A stretch of DNA of 64,000 bases from Neobacillus bataviensis (GCF_019969725.1 NZ_JAHXYW010000009.1:1-64000), one strand, 5' to 3'. Numbered from the stretch's first letter, positions 34,038 to 44,883 are shown. The notes: generated by a model from the letters alone, not told the origin. Made by a program: numbers and translations.

Positions 34038-34160
34038 TTAGATGAAAGACGCGCCCACAATGATAAGAAGAATGAACAATACAACAATTAAAACAAAAGT
34101 ACCGCCGCCATAAAAGCCACCGTAGCCATAACCGCCGCATCCGAAGCCGTATCCAAACAC
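34038..34160 (-). CDS. YjcZ-family sporulation peptide
   Basis: This is a 40-residue peptide, '[20 protein letters not shown]' followed by the hydrophobic helix '[20 protein letters not shown]'. The Gly/Tyr-rich head and single C-terminal membrane helix define the YjcZ family, small proteins made in sporulating Bacillus. The start is GTG 34160, preceded by GGTGGTG. A downstream inverted repeat (34288-34312, AACGTTTGC and GCAAACGT) lies upstream of the gene on this strand and may terminate another transcript. Confidence 0.85.
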   Translation of the reverse strand: MFGYGFGCGGYGYGGFYGGGTFVLIVVLFILLIIVGASFI

Positions 34161-34484
34161 ATATATCACCACCTATTGGTTTATACGAAGAGAAACTCTC
34201 TCTATAATATATTTCTTAAGAGGAAAATCGATTGGACAATCATCATGGTAACAAGACAAAATCAGCGTTATTTTTAATGAAAAGAAGAAACGTTTGCAAT
34301 ACATGCAAACGTCTCTTCGGAGGTAACTATCTATGTTTTTGGCTTGGCGGTAATAATAATATATGTCATATAAATAATATGGAATGGACAAGTGCTGATT
34401 TTAAGTAAATTAAGTTGAACAATTTTAATATAACTTAATAAATAAAAATGATCTCAAACAAACCGTAAAATTGCGATGATGTAG

Positions 34485-34726
34485 ATGAACATTACGATTG
34501 AACTTCATTACAAAGCAGAAAGTAAACCATCACCACATGGTTCATTACAATTCAAAGGATGGAATCCTAAAAAGGTGGCTTATCACTAGTGGAAACGGAT
34601 CATTAAGGATTGTCTTTCCATGCAAATCTAGAGAATGTTATTGTTGAAGGGGATAGGGATATAACCGAGTTAGTCGTGGAATTGGAAAAGCAGGAATTTA
34701 GAAATTGTGAAGACAAATGGAATTAA
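34485..34726 (+). pseudogene. decayed unidentified gene
   Basis: ATG 34485 opens 'MNITIELHYKAESKPSPHGS' and 'LQFKGWNPKKVAYH', then TAG. After a frameshift the reading resumes as 'LSFHANLENVIVEGDRDITEL' and 'VVELEKQEFRNCEDKWN' to a TAA. The reading of coherent protein-like sequence across a stop and a shift suggests a broken gene of about 80 residues. The family is not recognised. The rest of 34161-34891 holds only hairpins. Confidence 0.45.
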
Positions 34727-34891
34727 CCTTTCTAGTTGCCGCAGCAGCATTACTGAATGGCTGGAAAGATTTAGTATTAAGTTATGAAATAAAAAACAGC
34801 AAGGAAAGTCTCCAAATACCTGAAAAATGAAAGATATTTACTCTTTGATTTTTCCATCATAATTGAGCCCTGCTGTTTTTAAAAGAACTCT

Positions 34892-35041
34892 TTATTCTTC
34901 CATGAACAACCTTGCATAATATAAAGATTCTTCATCTAAGTCATGTTGACTTTTTAAACTTTTAACATCTTCTTTTTGATGGTCATTTACAATTTGAAAA
35001 CTTCCTGAAACATTTGGAGCCTTATCGTTCTTTTTCTTCAT
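34892..35041 (-). CDS. 49-residue small protein
   Basis: On the minus strand GAAAGGAGAAG precedes an ATG opening 49 codons: 'MKKKNDKAPNVSGSFQIVND', 'HQKEDVKSLKSQHDLDEESL', YYARLFMEE. It is highly charged, with no membrane segment. It is possibly a small spore or stress protein. The family is not recognised. Confidence 0.55.
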   Translation of the reverse strand: MKKKNDKAPNVSGSFQIVNDHQKEDVKSLKSQHDLDEESLYYARLFMEE

Positions 35042-35179
35042 AACTTCTCCTTTCCTGTAATTTAATATTAGAATTCAACCATTAGTGTTTATTATTTACG
35101 ATTGAGTGTATTGGTACGAATCGTTAATCCATTAATACGATGTTTCCTTAAAATGTTAATTAAAAATTACCGAAGTTGT

Positions 35180-36559
35180 TCATTTCAAATACATTTTCGT
35201 TGGGTAAGCCCCGTTAAAACAGGCTATACAACGACTGCTTGAATCTGCAAGATTTACATCAACTGCCTCTAATAACCCCTCTGTGCTTAAAAAGGCCAAT
35301 GAATCTGCTCCGATAACTTGTCCCATTGCTTGTTCATGTTCGTGTTTGTTTGCAAAAAGTTCCTCTTTGGTTGGCATATCGACGCCATAAAAACAAGGGT
35401 TTTTCACCATTGGTGAAGTGATTCTTACATGCACTTCCTTTGCACCTGCCTGGCGGATCAATTGAACAATTCGTTGGCTTGTGGTTCCACGAACAATAGA
35501 ATCGTCAACAAGTACGACTCTTTTATCCTTAAGTATTTCATGAACGGCACTTAATTTAAGACGGACGGCTAAATCACGTAATTCTTGAGTTGGTTCTATG
35601 AAGGAGCGGCCCGCATAAGGGTTTTTGATGATTCCCATTTCATAGGGAATTCCTGATTGCTGTGCATAGCCCATAGCCGCAGGAACACTCGATTCTGGAA
35701 CAGCAACCACAACATCAGCTTGTGTTGGGTGTTCTTTAGCTAAAATTTGACCTAATTCTTTCCTGATGGCTAAAACACTTCTTCCATGAATCACACTATC
35801 AGGACGGGCAAAATAAACAAATTCAAAGGAACAAAGGGAAATCTCTCCTTTTTCAGCAAATCTTCCGGTTTTTATTCCCTTTTCGTCTACAAGAATCCAC
35901 TCTCCTGGTTCAACATCTCTCCAAAACTTAGCATCCACTGCATTTAAAGCACACGTTTCAGAAGCCGCGATGATGGATTCACCAATTTTTCCAAGGCTAA
36001 GGGGCCGTAACCCATGACGATCTAAGGCAATTAGCATTTGTTTATCTGTCATGATAAGCAAAGCGAATGAACCGTCGAGCCGCTTAAGAACATCAGGCCC
36101 AGCTTCATTAAAATATTTTTTACTGGATCGTGCTATTAAGTGAGCAATCATTTCTGTATCAGTTGTTGTCTGAAAGATGGCTCCTTGTTGTTGGAGAACT
36201 TTCCGTTCGATATTAGCATTCACAAGGTTCCCGTTATGGGCAACGGCCAAATCGCCCTCACTATATTTAAAGACAAGGGGCTGAGCGTTTTGCAGTAAAC
36301 TTGCACCAGAAGTGGAATACCTTACATGCCCAATGGCCATATTTCCACTAAGCCCATCAAGGATTTGTCGGGAAAATACTTGGGTTACCAAACCCATTCC
36401 CCTGTGATGCCTAAATGTTTCCCCATCACTTGTGACGATGCCGGCACTCTCCTGTCCGCGATGCTGAAGGGCATGAAGTCCGTAATAAGTTAAATCCGCC
36501 GCTTTCGGGTGATTAAACACCCCAAATACTCCGCATTTCTCCCGCATTTCTATATCCAT
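35180..36559 (-). CDS. purF: amidophosphoribosyltransferase PurF
   Basis: PurF catalyses the first committed step of purine synthesis, PRPP plus glutamine to phosphoribosylamine. The protein is about 459 residues. A short propeptide precedes the nucleophilic Cys in 'MREKCGVFGVF'. The Ntn glutaminase motif is 'LQHRGQESAGIV', and the PRPP-binding loop 'VVLVDDSIVRGTTS' is intact. Cysteines in 'KNPCFYG' and 'RCIACFNGAYPT' fit the 4Fe-4S ligands of the Bacillus enzyme. The start was set at ATG 36559, eight bases after GGGGAGG. It is divergent from purK, whereas in B. subtilis purF lies inside the operon after purL. Confidence 0.93.
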   Translation of the reverse strand: MDIEMREKCGVFGVFNHPKAADLTYYGLHALQHRGQESAGIVTSDGETFRHHRGMGLVTQVFSRQILDGLSGNMAIGHVRYSTSGASLLQNAQPLVFKYSEGDLAVAHNGNLVNANIERKVLQQQGAIFQTTTDTEMIAHLIARSSKKYFNEAGPDVLKRLDGSFALLIMTDKQMLIALDRHGLRPLSLGKIGESIIAASETCALNAVDAKFWRDVEPGEWILVDEKGIKTGRFAEKGEISLCSFEFVYFARPDSVIHGRSVLAIRKELGQILAKEHPTQADVVVAVPESSVPAAMGYAQQSGIPYEMGIIKNPYAGRSFIEPTQELRDLAVRLKLSAVHEILKDKRVVLVDDSIVRGTTSQRIVQLIRQAGAKEVHVRITSPMVKNPCFYGVDMPTKEELFANKHEHEQAMGQVIGADSLAFLSTEGLLEAVDVNLADSSSRCIACFNGAYPTKMYLK

Positions 36560-36690
36560 TTGTATAAACCTCCCCATTGAACATCATTTCCTTATTTTTG
36601 TCGAGTATTAAATTTCTATCCTACTAATTTACTGTAATGCTAAAAGGAAAATTTTTTGGTTAATTAGAGTGGAAAACAGGAGAACATAAA

Positions 36691-36723
36691 ATGATTAAAA
36701 CGTTGGAGAAACTACGGATGTAA
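36691..36723 (+). promoter_or_regulatory. possible 10-codon leader ORF before purK
   Basis: AGGAGA, seven bases, then ATG opens MIKTLEKLRM followed by TAA and, three bases on, the AAGGAGG of purK. A short translated leader directly before a biosynthetic operon could regulate it or merely couple translation. No purine riboswitch or clear PurR box (CGAAC-type) was recognised in the 180-base divergent gap. Confidence 0.3.
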
Positions 36724-36739
36724 AAAGGAGGATAACACT

Positions 36740-37867
36740 GTGGAAGTAATTAAACCCGGCTCAACAATAGGTATTTTAGGGGGAGGACAGCTGGGCAGAA
36801 TGATTTCACTTGCTGGGAGAAATATGGGATACCGCTTCATTACTTTGGATCCGACACCCGATTCACCTTGTGGACAGGTGGCTGATTTTCAAATCACGGC
36901 TCCGTTTTCAGAGTTAAAGGCTGCCAAAGAATTAGCGGATTCCTCAGATGTTATTACTTACGAATTTGAGAATGTTGACTCTAATGTAGCCTCCATCTTA
37001 GAAACAACATCGTTTGTCCCACAAGGCAGCACGCTTCTTAAGATAACTCAAAATCGAATTCGTGAAAAAACCACCTTACATTCCTGCGATGTGCCTGTTA
37101 CCCCTTTCATGGTTATAGAAACTGAAAATGACATTACCACGGCAATAGATTGTCTTGGACTTCCTTATGTAATGAAAACAGCAACTGGAGGATACGATGG
37201 GAAAGGGCAATGGGTGATAAGAAACCAGGATCAGATTTCCATTGCCATTGAGGCTTGGAATAAAGCTGGTGTAGACATGATCATTGAACAATTTATTCCG
37301 TTTAGCAAAGAATTATCGGTGATTGTTGCCCGAAATGCACATGGTCAAATGAAAACCTTTCCAGTAGCTGAAAATGTACATACAAATAATATCCTTCATC
37401 AGTCAATTGTGCCAGCAAGAATCACAGATGAACAACGAAAGACGGCAGAAAGAGTCGCATTGAGAATCGCAGAATCCTTCCAAGTTGTGGGATTAATTGC
37501 CATTGAAATGTTCCTTACAAATGAAGGTGAAATTATCGTAAATGAGCTTGCACCTAGACCCCATAATTCCGGTCATTATTCAATGGATGCTTGTATTACA
37601 TCACAATTTGAACAGCATATTCGGGCAATATGTGGACTGCCTTTAGGAGATACTACCCTTTTGAGTCCGATTATAATGGTGAATATTTTAGGCCAGCATT
37701 TAAGTAAAGTGTTAGATAAAATGGATCAGCTTCCTCCAACAGCCAAATTACATTTATACGGAAAAAAGGAAAGCTCAAAAAATAGAAAAATGGGCCATAT
37801 CAATTTTTTGGGTCCAACTTTCGAGCAATTGAACCAGCAAATAAATGAACTTCAAATTTGGACATAA
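36740..37867 (+). CDS. purK: N5-CAIR synthetase PurK
   Basis: PurK makes N5-carboxyaminoimidazole ribonucleotide from AIR, ATP and bicarbonate. The 375-residue ATP-grasp protein has 'GILGGGQLGRMISLAGRNMG' at the N-terminus, 'YVMKTATGGYDGKGQWV' as the ATP-binding loop and 'NELAPRPHNSGHYSMDAC' at the active site. The product needs PurE to become CAIR, yet no purE is present in the cluster. The start is GTG 36740 after AAGGAGG. It is the first gene of the plus-strand pur run. Confidence 0.93.
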   Translation: MEVIKPGSTIGILGGGQLGRMISLAGRNMGYRFITLDPTPDSPCGQVADFQITAPFSELKAAKELADSSDVITYEFENVDSNVASILETTSFVPQGSTLLKITQNRIREKTTLHSCDVPVTPFMVIETENDITTAIDCLGLPYVMKTATGGYDGKGQWVIRNQDQISIAIEAWNKAGVDMIIEQFIPFSKELSVIVARNAHGQMKTFPVAENVHTNNILHQSIVPARITDEQRKTAERVALRIAESFQVVGLIAIEMFLTNEGEIIVNELAPRPHNSGHYSMDACITSQFEQHIRAICGLPLGDTTLLSPIIMVNILGQHLSKVLDKMDQLPPTAKLHLYGKKESSKNRKMGHINFLGPTFEQLNQQINELQIWT

Positions 37868-37939
37868 AGGATGAAAAGAGTGTTTTATTAGGGCTTTTGA
37901 GTCCTGATAATACCGTAAAGAGTGAAGGAGTAAAAATGA

Positions 37940-38659
37940 ATGGAAAAATTAGAACAGCTTTATGAGGGTAAAGCGAAGAAAGTGTTCAAAACATCTGAGC
38001 CAGGAAAGTATTGGATTGAATATAAAGATGATGCCACCGCCTTTAATGGGGAGAAAAAAGCTCAAATTGCTGGAAAAGGACGGCTAAATAACGAGATTAG
38101 TACCATTTTTCTTAGTTTATTGAAGGAAAAAGGAGTGCACAATCATTTTATTAAAAAAATCTCAGCTACGGAACAAATCGTACAGCAAGTAAAGATTATC
38201 CCTATTGAGGTTGTGGTTCGAAATATAGCCGCAGGATCACTTGCCAAAAGGCTGGGATGGGAGGAAGGAAAGGAATTGCCGCAGCCAATAGTGGAATTCT
38301 ACTACAAAGATGATGAGCTGGGAGACCCTTTCATTAACAATGATCATATAGGCATTCTTGGACTAGCCAATGAGACGGAATTGGTTGAACTTCGAGAACA
38401 AGCCCTAAAAATCAATGAGATATTAAAAGAATTTGTTTTAAACAAAGGTATTATTTTAGTTGATTTTAAATTAGAGTTTGGGAAAACGCCTGCTGGCGAT
38501 GTGATTTTGGCGGATGAAATCTCTCCGGATACCTGTCGATTCTGGGATTCCGAAACAAAGCAAAAGTTAGATAAAGATCGGTTTAGACGGGATTTAGGGA
38601 ACGTCGAGGAGGCTTATCAAGAAATACTAAGTAGAATTGGGGGTAGTGTCAATGTTTAA
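37940..38659 (+). CDS. purC: SAICAR synthetase PurC
   Basis: PurC joins CAIR and aspartate. The 239-residue protein has all hallmark segments: '[10 protein letters not shown]', '[23 protein letters not shown]', '[15 protein letters not shown]', '[18 protein letters not shown]' and '[14 protein letters not shown]'. In B. subtilis purB lies between purK and purC; here purC follows purK directly after a 72-base gap. It overlaps purS by eight bases. Confidence 0.95.
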   Translation: MEKLEQLYEGKAKKVFKTSEPGKYWIEYKDDATAFNGEKKAQIAGKGRLNNEISTIFLSLLKEKGVHNHFIKKISATEQIVQQVKIIPIEVVVRNIAAGSLAKRLGWEEGKELPQPIVEFYYKDDELGDPFINNDHIGILGLANETELVELREQALKINEILKEFVLNKGIILVDFKLEFGKTPAGDVILADEISPDTCRFWDSETKQKLDKDRFRRDLGNVEEAYQEILSRIGGSVNV

Positions 38660-38906
38660 AGCTACGGTATATGTAACATTAAGGGAGAGTGTTTTAGATC
38701 CACAAGGAAATGCTGTTCACGAGTCGCTGCATTCTCTTGGCTATGACGAGGTCGGAGATGTTCGAATTGGGAAATACATGGAGCTTGAAATGAATAGTGA
38801 GGATCAAAAGACGGCAGAAGAGCGAGTAAGGGATATGTGTGAAAAATTGTTAGCGAACACTGTCATCGAATACTATAGATTTGAAGTTAAAAAGGTAGAA
38901 GGATAG
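38652..38906 (+). CDS. purS: FGAM synthase subunit PurS
   Basis: This is the 84-residue small subunit of the three-part formylglycinamidine ribonucleotide synthase: '[30 protein letters not shown]' and '[17 protein letters not shown]'. It bridges PurL and PurQ and helps ammonia channelling. The start was set at ATG 38652, which overlaps the purC stop; in-frame codons upstream lie within purC. Confidence 0.94.
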   Translation: MFKATVYVTLRESVLDPQGNAVHESLHSLGYDEVGDVRIGKYMELEMNSEDQKTAEERVRDMCEKLLANTVIEYYRFEVKKVEG

Positions 38907-38918
38907 GAGGGGAAGAAG

Positions 38919-39602
38919 TTGAACTTTGCTGTACTGGTTTTTCCAGGGTCAAACTGCGATATAGATATGTATAAAGCTGTTTCAGATACGATTGAACAGC
39001 CTGTAGAGTATGTATGGCATAGGGAAACGGACCTGGCAAAATATGATGCAATCCTGATTCCAGGAGGGTTTTCTTATGGAGATTATTTGCGTCCAGGGGC
39101 AGTGGCGAGCTTATCCCCCGTAATGGATCAAGTAAAAATAGCGGCGGAAAAAGGCAAATTGGTTCTTGGGGTCTGCAATGGTTTTCAGATTCTAACGGAG
39201 GCTGGGTTATTGCCAGGTGCGTTAAAAAGGAATCAACGTTTAAAGTTTTATTGTGACACCATTGATTTACATGTGGAAAACAACAAAACTCCGTTCACAT
39301 TAGAATATCAAGAAAGCGAAACCATTCGTATTCCCATTGCCCATGGGGATGGAAATTATTATTGCGACGAAGAGACACTGAAGCATTTAGAACAGAATAA
39401 TCAAATCGTCTTCAGGTATAAAGGAAACAATCCAAATGGTTCCATTTCTGAAATTGCCGGGGTGATCAATGAAAGAGGAAATGTTTTAGGTTTAATGCCC
39501 CACCCAGAACGCGCCGTTCATAAATGGCTTGGGTCGGATGATGGAAGGCGGATGTTCTCTTCTATTTTAAGTTACTGGAGGCAACAAAATGGTACAGAAT
39601 AA
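38919..39602 (+). CDS. purQ: FGAM synthase glutaminase PurQ
   Basis: This is the 227-residue class I glutamine amidotransferase subunit: '[14 protein letters not shown]', '[16 protein letters not shown]', nucleophile Cys in '[20 protein letters not shown]', and '[11 protein letters not shown]' and 'MPHPERA' with the catalytic His and Glu. The start is TTG 38919 after GGAGGGG. Its end overlaps purL by 14 bases. Confidence 0.95.
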   Translation: MNFAVLVFPGSNCDIDMYKAVSDTIEQPVEYVWHRETDLAKYDAILIPGGFSYGDYLRPGAVASLSPVMDQVKIAAEKGKLVLGVCNGFQILTEAGLLPGALKRNQRLKFYCDTIDLHVENNKTPFTLEYQESETIRIPIAHGDGNYYCDEETLKHLEQNNQIVFRYKGNNPNGSISEIAGVINERGNVLGLMPHPERAVHKWLGSDDGRRMFSSILSYWRQQNGTE

Positions 39603-41877
39603 TGAGCCAACTCCTGAGCAAATCATTGAGCAAAAAATCTATCGGGAAATGGGATTGACTGATGAAGAATTTGATAAAGTAATCGATATTCTCGGGAGGA
39701 GACCAAATTATACAGAAACGGGCATATTTAGTGTGATGTGGTCCGAGCACTGCAGCTATAAAAATTCGAAGGTAGTCCTTAAACGGTTTCCCACCTCTGG
39801 TCCTCACGTACTGCAAGGTCCGGGTGAAGGAGCCGGGATTGTTGATATTGGAGATAATCAAGCAGTCGTGTTTAAAATTGAAAGCCACAATCATCCATCG
39901 GCCATTGAGCCCTATCAAGGTGCTGCTACGGGGGTTGGCGGTATCATTCGAGATGTTTTTTCAATGGGTGCCCGCCCGATTGCTTTATTGAACTCGCTCC
40001 GTTTTGGCGAACTGGACAATCCAAAAACCAAATACATTTTTGAAAATGTGGTCGCGGGTATTGCTGGCTACGGTAACTGTATGGGCATTCCTACGGTTGC
40101 CGGAGAGATCTACTTTGATTCTTCTTATGAAGGAAATCCCTTGGTCAATGCCATGTGTGTTGGCTTAATCAACCATGATCAAATTCAGAAAGGGGTAGCC
40201 AAAGGGATTGGCAATCCTGTTATTTATGTTGGTGCAGCAACCGGAAGAGATGGGATACATGGAGCTACATTCGCCTCAGAAGAGTTGAGTGAAAATTCCG
40301 AAGCGAAACGACCAGCCGTTCAGGTGGGAGACCCTTTTATGGAAAAATTGTTATTGGAGGCCACACTTGAACTTATTGCCTCTGGTCATGTGGTGGGGAT
40401 TCAGGATATGGGGGCGGCAGGATTAACCAGCTCAAGCTCTGAAATGGCCAGTAAAGCGGGAAATGGCATTGAATTGAACCTTGACCTTGTTCCACAACGT
40501 GAAAAAGGAATGAGTGCTTATGAAATGATGCTCTCAGAGTCCCAAGAAAGAATGCTGGTTGTCGCGAAAAAAGGAAAAGAAGAGGAAGTAAAAAAGATTT
40601 TTGACAAATGGGGACTGCATTCTTCTGTTATTGGCCGAGTAACAGATGATAACCTACTTCGATTAATTCATAAAGGGGAGGTCGTTGCGGAAATTCCAGC
40701 AGACAAGCTGGCGGATGATGCTCCGGTATATTGTAAGCCATCTAAAGAAGCTCCTTATTATGAACAATACTCCTCTGTAGATCCAGCTGCAGTCATTGAA
40801 GAACCTAACGACTATAATTCCGTCTTAAAGCAGCTGTTAGCTTCGCCTACGATTGCTAGTAAGGAGTGGGTATATCAACAATATGACTTTATGGTTAGAA
40901 CAAATACAGCGGTCATACCAGGATCGGATGCAGCTGTTGTGGCAATCCGTGGAACACGAAAAGCATTGGCGATGACAACGGATTGCAACGGAAGGTATGT
41001 TTACCTTGATCCATTCGTTGGTGGAGCCATTGCTGTAGCCGAAGCAGCTCGTAATGTCGTATGTTCCGGTGCAGAGCCTTTAGCCATAACCGATAACTTA
41101 AATTTTGGGAATCCAGAAAAACCAGAAATCTTCTGGCAGTTTGAAAAGGCTGCAGATGGAATTAGTGAAGCGTGCCGTCAGTTAAATACACCGGTCATTG
41201 GCGGAAACGTCAGTCTTTATAACGAGACAAAAGGAGAAGCTATTTTTCCAACTCCAACGATTGGCATGGTCGGGTTAATTAAAGATATCAATCATATTAC
41301 GACTCAGGAATTTAAAAAAGAGGGAGACGTAATCTTTTTAATTGGGGAAACCAAAGGAGAAATTGGCGGCTCGGAATACCAAAAAATAATAACAGGAAAA
41401 ATCGAAGGGCGTCCACCGAAAATAAACCTTGAGTTGGAAAAGAATATCCAAGCTTTTACCCTCAAGGTGATTCAAGAAGGATTAGTCCAATCAGCTCATG
41501 ATACGGCAGAAGGCGGTTTAGCAGTTGCGATAGCGGAGTGTTGTATTGGTGGGAAGATGGGATCAGAAATTCAATTAACTGACGAACTTCGAGCAGATTT
41601 TAGCCTTTTTAGTGAATCTCAATCAAGAATTATTCTTTCCTTGTCAGCAGAACAGGCGGAAAGGATAAAGGAAATGGCCAAACAAGTAGAGATACCAATA
41701 AAAGAAATCGGTAAAGTGAAAGGTAAGGAACTGTCAATTACACATAATGGAAGAATGGTCATCTCGGAGCCGATTGCTGCATTGGAAGCAGCCTGGCGGA
41801 ATGCAATTCCAGACATTATGCGTTCAGGATTATTAAAAAAGTTCAACATGCAGGAAATCTCTGCAAGTTTACCGTAA
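39589..41877 (+). CDS. purL: FGAM synthase large subunit PurL
   Basis: The 762-residue small-type PurL works with PurS and PurQ to make FGAM. Motifs are '[14 protein letters not shown]', '[37 protein letters not shown]', '[13 protein letters not shown]'-like '[18 protein letters not shown]', and '[13 protein letters not shown]'. Length and domain order match Bacillus PurL. In B. subtilis purF follows here; in this cluster purM follows directly. Confidence 0.95.
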   Translation: MVQNNEPTPEQIIEQKIYREMGLTDEEFDKVIDILGRRPNYTETGIFSVMWSEHCSYKNSKVVLKRFPTSGPHVLQGPGEGAGIVDIGDNQAVVFKIESHNHPSAIEPYQGAATGVGGIIRDVFSMGARPIALLNSLRFGELDNPKTKYIFENVVAGIAGYGNCMGIPTVAGEIYFDSSYEGNPLVNAMCVGLINHDQIQKGVAKGIGNPVIYVGAATGRDGIHGATFASEELSENSEAKRPAVQVGDPFMEKLLLEATLELIASGHVVGIQDMGAAGLTSSSSEMASKAGNGIELNLDLVPQREKGMSAYEMMLSESQERMLVVAKKGKEEEVKKIFDKWGLHSSVIGRVTDDNLLRLIHKGEVVAEIPADKLADDAPVYCKPSKEAPYYEQYSSVDPAAVIEEPNDYNSVLKQLLASPTIASKEWVYQQYDFMVRTNTAVIPGSDAAVVAIRGTRKALAMTTDCNGRYVYLDPFVGGAIAVAEAARNVVCSGAEPLAITDNLNFGNPEKPEIFWQFEKAADGISEACRQLNTPVIGGNVSLYNETKGEAIFPTPTIGMVGLIKDINHITTQEFKKEGDVIFLIGETKGEIGGSEYQKIITGKIEGRPPKINLELEKNIQAFTLKVIQEGLVQSAHDTAEGGLAVAIAECCIGGKMGSEIQLTDELRADFSLFSESQSRIILSLSAEQAERIKEMAKQVEIPIKEIGKVKGKELSITHNGRMVISEPIAALEAAWRNAIPDIMRSGLLKKFNMQEISASLP

Positions 41878-41890
41878 AGGAGAGAAGCAA

Positions 41891-42925
41891 ATGAGTGATG
41901 CGTACCGTCAAGCTGGAGTCGATATTGATGCGGGGAATGAAGCAGTTGAACGAATGAAAAAACATGTAAAAAAGACCTTTCGTCCAGAAGTGTTAACCGG
42001 ATTAGGGGGTTTTGGAGCTCTCTTTAAGCCAGACCTAACGGCGATGGAAGAGCCCGTTTTTGTTTCCGGTACGGATGGAGTAGGGACCAAATTGAAAATT
42101 GCCTTTGCCATGGACAAGCACGACACCATTGGAATCGATGCTGTTGCCATGTGTGTAAATGATGTCATCGTCCAAGGGGCCGAACCCCTTTTTTTTCTAG
42201 ACTATTTAGCCTGCGGTAAGATCATTCCCGAAAAAATTGAAGCCATCGTGAAAGGGATCGCAGATGGCTGTGTGCTGGCCGGGTGTGCATTAATTGGCGG
42301 CGAGACCGCCGAGATGCCGGGAATGTACCAGGACGAGGAATATGACATTGCTGGATTCACAGTAGGTGTGGTGGATCAAAAACATGTTATTGATGGAACC
42401 AAAGTAAAAGAAGGCCAGGTCCTAATTGGTTTAGCTTCAAGTGGTGTACATAGCAATGGGTTTTCGCTTGTCAGAAAGGTTCTATTGGAGGATGCTCAGC
42501 TCGAATTAGGTGACTATGTGCATGAATTAGAATCTGAATTGGGTAACGTGTTACTAGAACCAACCAAAATTTATGTGAAATCCGTCCTTTCAACCATACG
42601 GAAATATAATGTCTCTGGTCTGGTACATGTAACAGGTGGAGGCTTTTACGATAACATTCCACGGATTCTTCCAAAAGGCTTACAAGTTGTAATTAATGGT
42701 GAATCATGGAAGGTCCCGAAAATTTTTTCCTTTATCCAAAATGTAGGCAAAATTTCTGATTATGATATGTTTCGGACTTTTAATATGGGCATTGGCATGA
42801 TTTTAGTCGTAGATTCTGCAGACTCCCAGGCCATTATCGAGCACCTGCAATCGTTGGGTGAAGAGGCGTATGTAATTGGTACAGTGCAAAAAGGAACCGA
42901 AGACGTCGTATTCAAGAAGGAGTAA
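41891..42925 (+). CDS. purM: AIR synthetase PurM
   Basis: The 344-residue protein forms the imidazole ring of AIR: '[19 protein letters not shown]', '[48 protein letters not shown]', '[13 protein letters not shown]' and '[14 protein letters not shown]'. It starts 14 bases after purL with AAGGAGAG and ends two bases before purN. Confidence 0.95.
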   Translation: MSDAYRQAGVDIDAGNEAVERMKKHVKKTFRPEVLTGLGGFGALFKPDLTAMEEPVFVSGTDGVGTKLKIAFAMDKHDTIGIDAVAMCVNDVIVQGAEPLFFLDYLACGKIIPEKIEAIVKGIADGCVLAGCALIGGETAEMPGMYQDEEYDIAGFTVGVVDQKHVIDGTKVKEGQVLIGLASSGVHSNGFSLVRKVLLEDAQLELGDYVHELESELGNVLLEPTKIYVKSVLSTIRKYNVSGLVHVTGGGFYDNIPRILPKGLQVVINGESWKVPKIFSFIQNVGKISDYDMFRTFNMGIGMILVVDSADSQAIIEHLQSLGEEAYVIGTVQKGTEDVVFKKE

Positions 42926-42927
42926 GT

Positions 42928-43518
42928 ATGAAGATTGCCGTTTTTGCTTCTGGTACGGGTTCTAATTTTGCAGCAATTCTAGAATCCATCAAATCAAAAA
43001 AAATCACGAACGTTGAAGTGGTTTTACTAGTTAGCGACCGCCCTGAAGCCCTTGCTGTTCAGAAAGCTAAGGATGAACGGATTCCTGTGCATACTTTTAG
43101 GGCCAAGGACTATCCAAACAAACAAGCCTTTGAAGAAGAGATTGTAGAAAAATTAAGACAAAGATATGTCGATTTTATCGTATTGGCTGGATACATGAGA
43201 CTGCTGGGTCCTGTTTTACTACAAGCCTATGATAGAAAAATCATCAATGTCCATCCGTCCTTATTACCAGCCTTCGCAGGAAAAGATGCCATAGGCCAAG
43301 CACTCGATTATGGGGTAAAGGTGACAGGTGTGACGGTCCATTATGTGGATGAGGGAATGGATACAGGTCCCATTATCGCCCAGCGAGTTGTTTTTGTCGA
43401 TTCAGATGAGACAAAAGATTCATTAGCAAAAAAGATTCAAGGGCAGGAGCACCAATTATTACCAGAAGTGATCCAAATGCTTGTGAATAGTGAGGCAGTA
43501 AAAGGAAGCAGCAAATAA
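42928..43518 (+). CDS. purN: GAR transformylase PurN
   Basis: This is the folate-dependent phosphoribosylglycinamide formyltransferase, 196 residues: 'VFASGTGSNFAAILESIKSKK', 'VLAGYMRLLGPVLLQAYDRKIINVHPSLLPAFAGKDAIGQAL' with the catalytic Asn and His, and 'VTVHYVDEGMDTGPIIAQ' with the Asp. In B. subtilis purH separates purN from purD; here no purH is present. Confidence 0.95.
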   Translation: MKIAVFASGTGSNFAAILESIKSKKITNVEVVLLVSDRPEALAVQKAKDERIPVHTFRAKDYPNKQAFEEEIVEKLRQRYVDFIVLAGYMRLLGPVLLQAYDRKIINVHPSLLPAFAGKDAIGQALDYGVKVTGVTVHYVDEGMDTGPIIAQRVVFVDSDETKDSLAKKIQGQEHQLLPEVIQMLVNSEAVKGSSK

Positions 43519-43581
43519 GAATGGAATCACTATGGTGTTTACAGGCATAAGACATTTTAAACACTAGGAGGGATTAGCGGA

Positions 43582-44841
43582 ATGAAGGTGTTAGTCGTAG
43601 GGGGAGGCGGCCGTGAGCATGCCATTGTTTGGAAATTGTCTAAAAGTCCTAAGATTAAGCAAATTTATTGTGCTCCTGGTAATCCAGGAATCGCAGAATT
43701 AGCGAAATGCGTATCTATTTCTGTTTCTGAGATTGAAAAATTAGCTGATTTTGCAAAAAATGAACAAATAGATTTTACTTTTGTGGGACCAGAGGAGCCA
43801 CTTTCAAAGGGGATTGTCAATTATTTTAAACAACAGGGATTAGCGATTTTTGGCCCTACAAAAGAAGCAGCACTGATTGAGGGAAGCAAGGCATTCGCAA
43901 AAGAATTAATGATGAAGTATCATATTCCCACAGCAAAATATGCTGCTTTTACAAACTACGATGAAGCTTTAGCCTATGTTCGCAGTGAAGGAGCACCAAT
44001 CGTCATAAAAGCAGATGGCTTAGCTGCAGGAAAAGGGGTTATTGTAGCAAAAAAACTGGATGAAGCAGAGGAAGCCCTAAATAGTATGATGAAAGAAGTC
44101 ACATTTGGTTCGGCTGGAGCAAGAGTGGTCGTTGAGGAGTTTCTGGAGGGCGAAGAAATGACCTTGCTCGCATTTGTAAATGGGACCACTGTAAAGCCAA
44201 TGATTCCGGCCCAAGATCATAAGCCTGTTTATGATGGTGACAAGGGACCTAACACTGGTGGAATGGGAACTTATGCTCCATTACCTCATATTGATTCATT
44301 AATGGTTGAGCGGATCGTCCAAGAAATAGTCCAACCAACAGTAAGAGGGATGGCTTTAGAAGGCTGTCCTTTTGAGGGGATTCTTTATACGGGTTTGATG
44401 CTGACGAAGGAAGGTCCAAAGGTGATTGAATATAATGCACGCTTTGGTGATCCGGAAACACAAGTAGTTCTACCACTTTTAGAAACGGATTTACTTGATA
44501 TCTTATTGGCAAGCCTCTCAGGTGAATTGGAAAATCTAGAGGTGAAATGGAAAAACAAGTCAGCAGTTTGCGTGATTATGTCTTCTGCCGGCTATCCAGG
44601 CCCATACAAAAAAGGCCAAGTAATTAATGGATTGGATCAGGTTTCTTATCCGGCAATAGTTTTTCATGCTGGAACCTCTGAACAGCAAGGCGAGATCCTA
44701 ACCAATGGCGGACGTGTTCTTGGGATCACTGCTATTGGTGACACTTTGAAAGAAGCGAGGAAATTGGCATACCAGTCTGTAGAAAAGATATCTTTTACAG
44801 GTGCTCATTACCGAACAGATATAAGTTCTAGGGCTTTCTAA
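43582..44841 (+). CDS. purD: GAR synthetase PurD
   Basis: PurD ligates glycine to phosphoribosylamine. The 419-residue ATP-grasp enzyme has 'VVGGGGREHAIVWKLSKS', 'FVGPEEPLSKGIVN', 'IVIKADGLAAGKGV', 'PAQDHKPVYDGDKGPNTGGMGTYAP' and 'IEYNARFGDPETQVVLP'. It is the last gene of the pur run, followed by a terminator. Confidence 0.96.
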   Translation: MKVLVVGGGGREHAIVWKLSKSPKIKQIYCAPGNPGIAELAKCVSISVSEIEKLADFAKNEQIDFTFVGPEEPLSKGIVNYFKQQGLAIFGPTKEAALIEGSKAFAKELMMKYHIPTAKYAAFTNYDEALAYVRSEGAPIVIKADGLAAGKGVIVAKKLDEAEEALNSMMKEVTFGSAGARVVVEEFLEGEEMTLLAFVNGTTVKPMIPAQDHKPVYDGDKGPNTGGMGTYAPLPHIDSLMVERIVQEIVQPTVRGMALEGCPFEGILYTGLMLTKEGPKVIEYNARFGDPETQVVLPLLETDLLDILLASLSGELENLEVKWKNKSAVCVIMSSAGYPGPYKKGQVINGLDQVSYPAIVFHAGTSEQQGEILTNGGRVLGITAIGDTLKEARKLAYQSVEKISFTGAHYRTDISSRAF

Positions 44842-44847
44842 TATTTC

Positions 44848-44883
44848 AATAGGACTTCCCAATTTGGATGTCCTATTTTTTTG
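44848..44883 (+). terminator. terminator of the pur operon
   Basis: AATAGGAC and GTCCTATT pair around a 14-base loop and are followed by a T run. Confidence 0.8.

Noticed and set aside
34173..34391. Minus-strand 72-codon frame beyond the YjcZ-type gene
   Set aside because: It spans a strong inverted repeat (34288-34312), has unusual composition and no ribosome binding site.
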